Source of the DNA: Tritrichomonas foetus
Taxonomy: Eukaryota > Parabasalia > Tritrichomonadida > Tritrichomonadidae
Reading direction: 5' to 3'
Assembly (NCBI GenBank): GCA_001839685.1
Contig: MLAK01000606.1
Location: 9,353 to 73,352 of the forward strand
Length of the DNA stretch: 64,000 nt
This document shows, one piece after another, positions 59,282-64,000 of this stretch. The translations under genes were made by a program, and so were the position numbers. Every line of letters starts with the position of its first letter. Position 1 is the stretch's first letter. The notes beneath the pieces were generated by a model, which made no database searches, was not told the origin of the DNA, and saw nothing but the letters and a program-made list of their open reading frames with translations.

Positions 59282-60880
59282 TTATGCGTTATTTAAATAA
59301 GTATCTGGTGTAATTCCATTCAGTTCAGCCCAGCAAGAAATCTGAAATGGAATCTCTTTAAGAACTTCTTTTTCAAGAGTTGTGTTTGGCTTAGCTAGTA
59401 TTTCATTAAATGGAACGAATTGAACTAAATCTCGACATTGACATTTTCCATTCACAACCAATGGTTCATCGTCGGCATCCAGTTCTTCCATTGCATCAAA
59501 GTTAGCATTTCCAATACCAACAATAATGATTGAAATAGGTAGTTTCGAGCATTCAATAATTTTCTTCGATGTTTTATACATATCTGTAATGATTCCATCA
59601 GTCATGATCAACAAAACTGTATAAGATTTATTCTTTTTATAGTTATCCGAACAAAAACTCATGGCAGTTTTCAATACTGGTGCAAAGTTGGTTGGACCTG
59701 AGAAATACACTTGTCTCACAACATTAGCATAAGTATCCATTAAGCCAGAAAGGCCATTAACATAAATTTGATCACTTTCTAAAGATAATGGGAAAATTGA
59801 CTTGTAACTACACTTATAATCAAAACCAAAACCATAAGCTGCATATTTGGATTCTGTACAATATTGTGACACAATTTCACCTACACTAAGCATTGAAGTT
59901 TGGTATTGGTTATGCTTTTCGGATATATAATGCAATGAAGTTGAGCTTGATGGTGATCCATTTGAACCTGTAAAATCGATAGCAACCATCAAATTTAATC
60001 TTAAACCTGATTCTAAGAAATGTAAAAATGGAACAAGATCAACTTTTCTAAAACCATCAACTCTGAACTTTCCTGTCACTTCACCTTTGCTATTTTTTAT
60101 TTCATATTTCTGCCCGTTTGAATTGGCCATTGTTTGAAAATTCGTCTCAAGAAATCCAATTGTGGAAGGAGCCTTAAAATCATTTGAATCAAAGAACTCA
60201 ATTCTGAATGGTGTATTTGGATCAAGTGATGATGATGTTAATTGCTCATAACGAAGCTGGAAAGGATAGAAATCAAGTTTTCTTTTTTTAATTGGCGATT
60301 TGTAAATTGGTATATAACGAGTGCTACCTTCAATTGGTCTCGATATCACAAAGAAAACTCTATTTCTACGATACCAATGTTGTCTATCAAAATCGGTACC
60401 TGTGATTTGACAATAAACTACAGATTGTGCTGCAGCGGAGTTTTCTGACTCTTCATGGTCAATTCGAAAAGTACCACGTCCTGCTTGGCCATCCTTCTTC
60501 AATTCGATGCGAAATGTTTCTGGTCGTAAAACAATTTCACTCAAATCAACATCACATGTTCCAATCAATTTCCTATCGTTTAAGACTACATCGCCATCAA
60601 CGTCGTAGACAGAAAACCTGAGCTGCTGCCTGACCTCAAACTCGTAGTTGACTTTGAATTCCCGAACCCATTGTGGGTTTAATGTATTATCTATTGTTTC
60701 TGTTCGCCCATGCTCCTTCCAATTCCCTGATTGATCTTTTACATGCATGATGCAGACTGGATCACTTTGAGTGAGTTTGTCCATTTTCTTAATGTTGTCT
60801 GCAGAAACATGGAGAATTATTTCTTGTGCGGGAACTATTTCAGGCACGCATATCTGTGATAGAGAAGGAAGGTTTCTCAT
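59282..60880 (-). CDS. Copine (C2-C2-vWA) protein 2
   Basis: 532 residues from the ATG at 60880; the longer frame begins with GTG and is rejected because an Inr lies within it. C2A spans about 20-145 (ILHVSADNIKKMDKLTQSDP, then LRFSVYDVDGDV), with Asp residues of the Ca2+ loops visible. C2B spans about 155-275, and the vWA about 290-510 starts with LMVAIDFTGSN, the canonical copine MIDAS signature (about 303). The C-terminus has the copine GIGNANFDAMEELDADDEPL and PFNE segments. Role: Ca2+-dependent membrane binding and recruitment of signalling partners. MIDAS and Ca2+ residues look more intact than in copine 1 of this window, so this is the better candidate for a classical copine. Confidence 0.92.
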   Translation of the reverse strand: MRNLPSLSQICVPEIVPAQEIILHVSADNIKKMDKLTQSDPVCIMHVKDQSGNWKEHGRTETIDNTLNPQWVREFKVNYEFEVRQQLRFSVYDVDGDVVLNDRKLIGTCDVDLSEIVLRPETFRIELKKDGQAGRGTFRIDHEESENSAAAQSVVYCQITGTDFDRQHWYRRNRVFFVISRPIEGSTRYIPIYKSPIKKRKLDFYPFQLRYEQLTSSSLDPNTPFRIEFFDSNDFKAPSTIGFLETNFQTMANSNGQKYEIKNSKGEVTGKFRVDGFRKVDLVPFLHFLESGLRLNLMVAIDFTGSNGSPSSSTSLHYISEKHNQYQTSMLSVGEIVSQYCTESKYAAYGFGFDYKCSYKSIFPLSLESDQIYVNGLSGLMDTYANVVRQVYFSGPTNFAPVLKTAMSFCSDNYKKNKSYTVLLIMTDGIITDMYKTSKKIIECSKLPISIIIVGIGNANFDAMEELDADDEPLVVNGKCQCRDLVQFVPFNEILAKPNTTLEKEVLKEIPFQISCWAELNGITPDTYLNNA

Positions 60881-60888
60881 CAAATGTT

Positions 60889-60894
60889 TTGTGA
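60889..60894 (-). promoter_or_regulatory. Inr-like initiator of copine gene 2
   Basis: Minus strand TCACAA, +1 A at 60892, 12 nt before the ATG at 60880. Confidence 0.55.
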
Positions 60895-61738
60895 GATGAA
60901 AAATATATTGTTGTGTATGATTTGAGAAAGCATACAAAAAGTACACAATATTGACAAAATATATATTTAATTCTTGAAGAATTAACCGTCAGTTCAGAAG
61001 TTTTCTGAAATTAAATGGTGGAATTTTTCAATGTTGGAAATCGGTTTTCCTTCGAACATAAGAGATGTCTAATGAAATTAAATGAATTATTTTATTTATA
61101 TATTTTTTATAAAAATATATCAACCAATTAATATTTTTTTTCGATTATTTTGATGGAGATAAGTAAAAATATAATATTTCACATACTCTTTCAATTATCT
61201 ACTTTATTTGTATTCAATTGGTTATGTGTTTTCCATGAAAAGGTTTGGTTTTTTGCCAAAAATTGTGAATATAAAAGAATTTTTTTGATAAGACATTTAA
61301 AATTGAAATAAGATGTGAAAAAACTTGAAAGTTCTTAGATTCATTTGGTTGAAGTATTCCTATTAGCTGTATCTCCATCTAAAAATAATAAAATGGTATA
61401 ATGTCACATTTTTTTAGTCAACATTTGGAAAATGAAAGATGAAATATCGATATCACGTCAAAACTCCCAAGAGATTTCAATCTATAACTTTATAGGCATT
61501 TTCAGTATAAAACCGTTAAAATGATGTAAAATTAATATTCCTTTGACTAATTCCATATTTATTATCGATCCATCTTTACATTTTATCTACTGGAAATGAC
61601 TAGTATTAATCTATGAATGATTTTGAACAAAAATATCTTTCATCAAATCAATATTTATCAAATAAATACTCTTGGAGAAAGAAAATTTCATGATTCGCAT
61701 TTTCTTTTGTTTTATGTTTTATCCGTCCATCAAAAAAA
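60895..61738. other. Intergenic, no gene seen
   Basis: AT-rich spacer between two minus-strand genes. Nothing recognisable. Confidence 0.55.
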
Positions 61739-64000
61739 TTAAGGAATGATATGGTTGTTTTGATATAAAATAATTTTGCGCCTCAGTTTGAGAATTGAAA
61801 AACATCCAAAGAATACAATTACAAATAATAGTCCGCAAGAACTAAGGAAAACAACAAGGTGATTTGAATTTGTCGAATTATTGGTTAATTCAATTGAACT
61901 AGTGATTTTATATAAAATTGTTCCTTTATCAATCCAAAGATTTACTCGGTTAGGGGTATCTTGAGGATAATAATAGACTTGCTGTAATCCCTTTTGCGTT
62001 AAATTTATTGTTATATTTTCATTTCCAGAACCATCATCTAAAAGCATGTAATTATCATTCCAAGATTCATCAAACTTAATCGCTATGGATCTTTTGTCAA
62101 TATATCCAGCTTTTTGATCAGTAAAAAGTAATCTAAAATTATACTCTTTAATTTTTGGAGTTTCTTGAAAAGAATACACAATTGTTGTTGTTTTATTAAA
62201 TATGAGTTCATATACAATATTAAGAGCATTTATTCCCTCTATATTAACATGAATCAAATCAACAAGAAGTCCATCTTTGGTAAAGCATATATTCATTGTT
62301 TCATTTGCAAAAGGATTAGAGTAGTTTAATGTTAATGATTTCACATTGCCTTTGATATTTTCAATATCATCTATGCATGCTTTAAGAGTGTTTGAATCTA
62401 TGTTTGCGTCTAATTTTCCATTATTTAAATCAATGGATTCAATTTTAATCAAACTTCTTCCTAGAGACACATTTGAATTAAAAATTTGAAGGCGTTGTAT
62501 CCTATTAGCTTCATTCTCCATGTTTAGATCAATATTTAAAGAGTTATTTTCAATTTGATTTCCAGATATATATAATTCTTTTGGATTTAGTAGTAAGTTT
62601 TGCAAATCGATATTGAAGTAACTTATTTGATCTATATAAATAAACATGCTGTTAAGCATCATAAAATCAGTATTTTTTAGGATATTGGAAATTTCATTTT
62701 CGTCTCTTATTAATTTAACAAAAGATAATCCAATTGTTTTTGATACATTATAGCAATAATCATTCATTTGATGATAATTTGAACAGCAAAAAGAAATTTC
62801 ATTATTTAAATATGTTGGAAATTGATAAATTATATTATCTTTCTGATCAACATACTCAATTTGTATGTTTTTTTGCATTCCTTGAATATCAATTAATTTA
62901 GAATCATTAACAATTATTTTATATTTTGGTGAATTAGTATTTGAATCCCATCCATCTGAAAAATTTAATAACAAAAAAGAACGAATTGAAGTAAAGTCAA
63001 AGATAATATTAGGTGGAGATGAATTTGGAAGTGAATAAAAAGAAAGCAATAAAAGATCATCATAATATTGATTTTGCGAGAACTTTAAAGTCACTTTCCC
63101 ATTTTGAGGGATATTTGAAGTACCAGCCAATCCAATACTCAAATACTGCCCACCAATATTAATGTCTAAAGGATAATTATATAATGCAATATTTATCAGT
63201 ATTTCATTACAATTAATGCTATTTAAACAATAAATATTGATTGAATCAATTTCTAAATATCCAGCTGAGATTGTATTTGCAGAATTTAAAACTCCATTAT
63301 TTATTAATCTTAAAATTGGTATATGCCAGATAGCACTGATTGATAATCGAGCATTATTAATTGTCAAGCTCTTTGCGTTGAATTGCTTAATTGAATTAAT
63401 AACAATAGAAGGAAACATCATAATATTGTCTCCCTTAAAAATCAAATTATTGTAAAACAAATCCAAATTTAAAGTATCAAAAATATCGAAGCTTATTGGT
63501 TGAATATAATAAAGAGTTGAGTATACAATTAATAAATTTTCAAATGTCTGAGAATTTCTTGAATTGTCTAATCTATTTTTTATTTCTTTCATCTCAAAAT
63601 CACCTTTAAAATAATCTTGAAAATAAAATAAATAATCTACTGTGGAATACTCATTACAGATGGTTCCAGGATAGCATATTGAAAATGTTGATACATTTAT
63701 TGGACTCATATCATATAGAATATTCTCATTTGATAAATCAATAGCTTTTATAATTACATTTTTAGGTACTTCTCCTATTCGTAAATTTCCAGATAGAATG
63801 TATAATGTTTGAAATGTGACCTCAAATGGTCTGTTTAACTCTTTTTCAAATGAACTCAATACAAAATTAATTTTATATTGCATATAAGAATTGAGTGGAG
63901 TAATAAAAACTGGAGGAATGTTTGTGGCGGTTGAATCTAGTTTAATATTTATTGAGTTACCATAAAAATTTCCTAAATCAAATGTTAAATGCAATGTTTT
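61739..64000 (-). CDS. Large single-pass surface protein, C-terminal part (runs off window)
   Basis: The open frame continues past base 64000, so only the last 753 residues are seen and the start lies outside; the apparent start at 63994 is a TTG. Sequence is rich in Asn, Ile, Leu and Ser with repeated beta-strand-like units (LYISGNQIENNSLNIDL type) and many NxS/T sequons, typical of large trichomonad membrane proteins with beta-helix ectodomains. Near the C-terminus, a transmembrane helix (LVVFLSSCGLLFVIVFFGCFS) is followed by a basic tail (LRRKIILYQNNH). I do not recognise a specific domain; it is not an obvious BspA LRR or GGAI Pmp repeat. Expected location: plasma membrane with a large extracellular part. 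Confidence 0.75.
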   Translation of the reverse strand, partial: KTLHLTFDLGNFYGNSINIKLDSTATNIPPVFITPLNSYMQYKINFVLSSFEKELNRPFEVTFQTLYILSGNLRIGEVPKNVIIKAIDLSNENILYDMSPINVSTFSICYPGTICNEYSTVDYLFYFQDYFKGDFEMKEIKNRLDNSRNSQTFENLLIVYSTLYYIQPISFDIFDTLNLDLFYNNLIFKGDNIMMFPSIVINSIKQFNAKSLTINNARLSISAIWHIPILRLINNGVLNSANTISAGYLEIDSINIYCLNSINCNEILINIALYNYPLDINIGGQYLSIGLAGTSNIPQNGKVTLKFSQNQYYDDLLLLSFYSLPNSSPPNIIFDFTSIRSFLLLNFSDGWDSNTNSPKYKIIVNDSKLIDIQGMQKNIQIEYVDQKDNIIYQFPTYLNNEISFCCSNYHQMNDYCYNVSKTIGLSFVKLIRDENEISNILKNTDFMMLNSMFIYIDQISYFNIDLQNLLLNPKELYISGNQIENNSLNIDLNMENEANRIQRLQIFNSNVSLGRSLIKIESIDLNNGKLDANIDSNTLKACIDDIENIKGNVKSLTLNYSNPFANETMNICFTKDGLLVDLIHVNIEGINALNIVYELIFNKTTTIVYSFQETPKIKEYNFRLLFTDQKAGYIDKRSIAIKFDESWNDNYMLLDDGSGNENITINLTQKGLQQVYYYPQDTPNRVNLWIDKGTILYKITSSIELTNNSTNSNHLVVFLSSCGLLFVIVFFGCFSILKLRRKIILYQNNHIIP

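Noticed and set aside
43283..60880. Recent tandem duplication of the two copine genes
   Set aside because: They are 14 kb apart on opposite strands with only moderate similarity and different MIDAS sequences; family membership explains it.
1..64000. CRISPR arrays, rRNA operons, intact transposons or Maverick elements
   Set aside because: No regularly spaced repeats, rRNA-like sequence, transposase/integrase/polymerase frame or long terminal inverted repeats were seen.

Overview
The window looks like nuclear chromosomal DNA of a parabasalid protist, most likely Tritrichomonas foetus or a close relative. I infer this from four things. The DNA is very AT-rich, with richer islands only over some genes. 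Long genes are uninterrupted and show no convincing GTAYGT...ACTAACACACAG introns. Several start codons have a trichomonad-type initiator (Inr, TCA+1-Y-W) 11-13 nt upstream. The protein families also fit: multi-membrane PAS/adenylyl cyclases, Pmp-like surface proteins, copines, Asn-rich kinases, and an IBD-like protein related to the trichomonad Inr-binding factor. No species-level identity can be proved without a search.

Layout. 0.5-6.4 kb: small Myb protein (+), a frameshifted pseudokinase gene (-), an 80-nt poly(A) tract, a PLAC8 Cys-rich protein (+), a possible gene fossil, and a nitroreductase (+) followed by a tRNA-like A-box segment. 7-14.2 kb: TBC-TLDc protein (-), a small unknown protein (+), and a divergent double-DNA-binding-domain E2F-like protein (+). 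14.3-20.5 kb: gene-poor, with gene-fossil candidates, a GC-rich structured RNA candidate near 15.2 kb, a Mei2-like RRM protein (-), an unknown protein at 18.3 kb (+) and a GAA/GAT microsatellite. 20.5-25.8 kb: a 1598-residue membrane adenylyl cyclase (+), then a nitroreductase C-terminal fragment (-). 26-34 kb: LCAT-like hydrolase (-), Asn-rich Ser/Thr kinase (-), a Pro/His/Gly repeat microprotein (+), an LRR protein (-) and a PPP phosphatase (-). 35.6-41.4 kb: exportin-1-like protein (+), a Q/N-rich unknown (-) and an IBD-like initiator-binding protein (-). 43-55.4 kb: copine (+), Pmp-like surface protein (+), RING/U-box-vWA-ankyrin protein (+), PQ-loop transporter (+) and long-chain acyl-CoA synthetase (-). 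57.5-64 kb: Ser/Thr kinase (+), second copine (-) and the C-terminal part of a large single-pass surface protein (-, runs off the window).

There are no operons: genes lie on both strands with separate promoters. Themes are signalling (cyclase, four kinase/phosphatase genes, two copines, TBC-TLDc), transcription/RNA control (Myb, E2F-like, IBD-like, Mei2-like, exportin) and membrane/lipid functions (LCAT-like, ACSL, PQ-loop, surface proteins). Several start codons were moved to the first in-frame ATG, because longer frames begin with TTG or GTG, which are not expected eukaryotic starts.

I found no complete tRNA or rRNA, no CRISPR array, and no intact transposon. The least ordinary items are the compact structured element at 15.15-15.24 kb, the shared tRNA-like segment behind both nitroreductase copies, the 28-bp perfect palindrome at 35.12 kb, the 22-bp hairpin with a pseudoknot-capable arm at 43.1 kb, and the in-frame-stop fossil at 17 kb.
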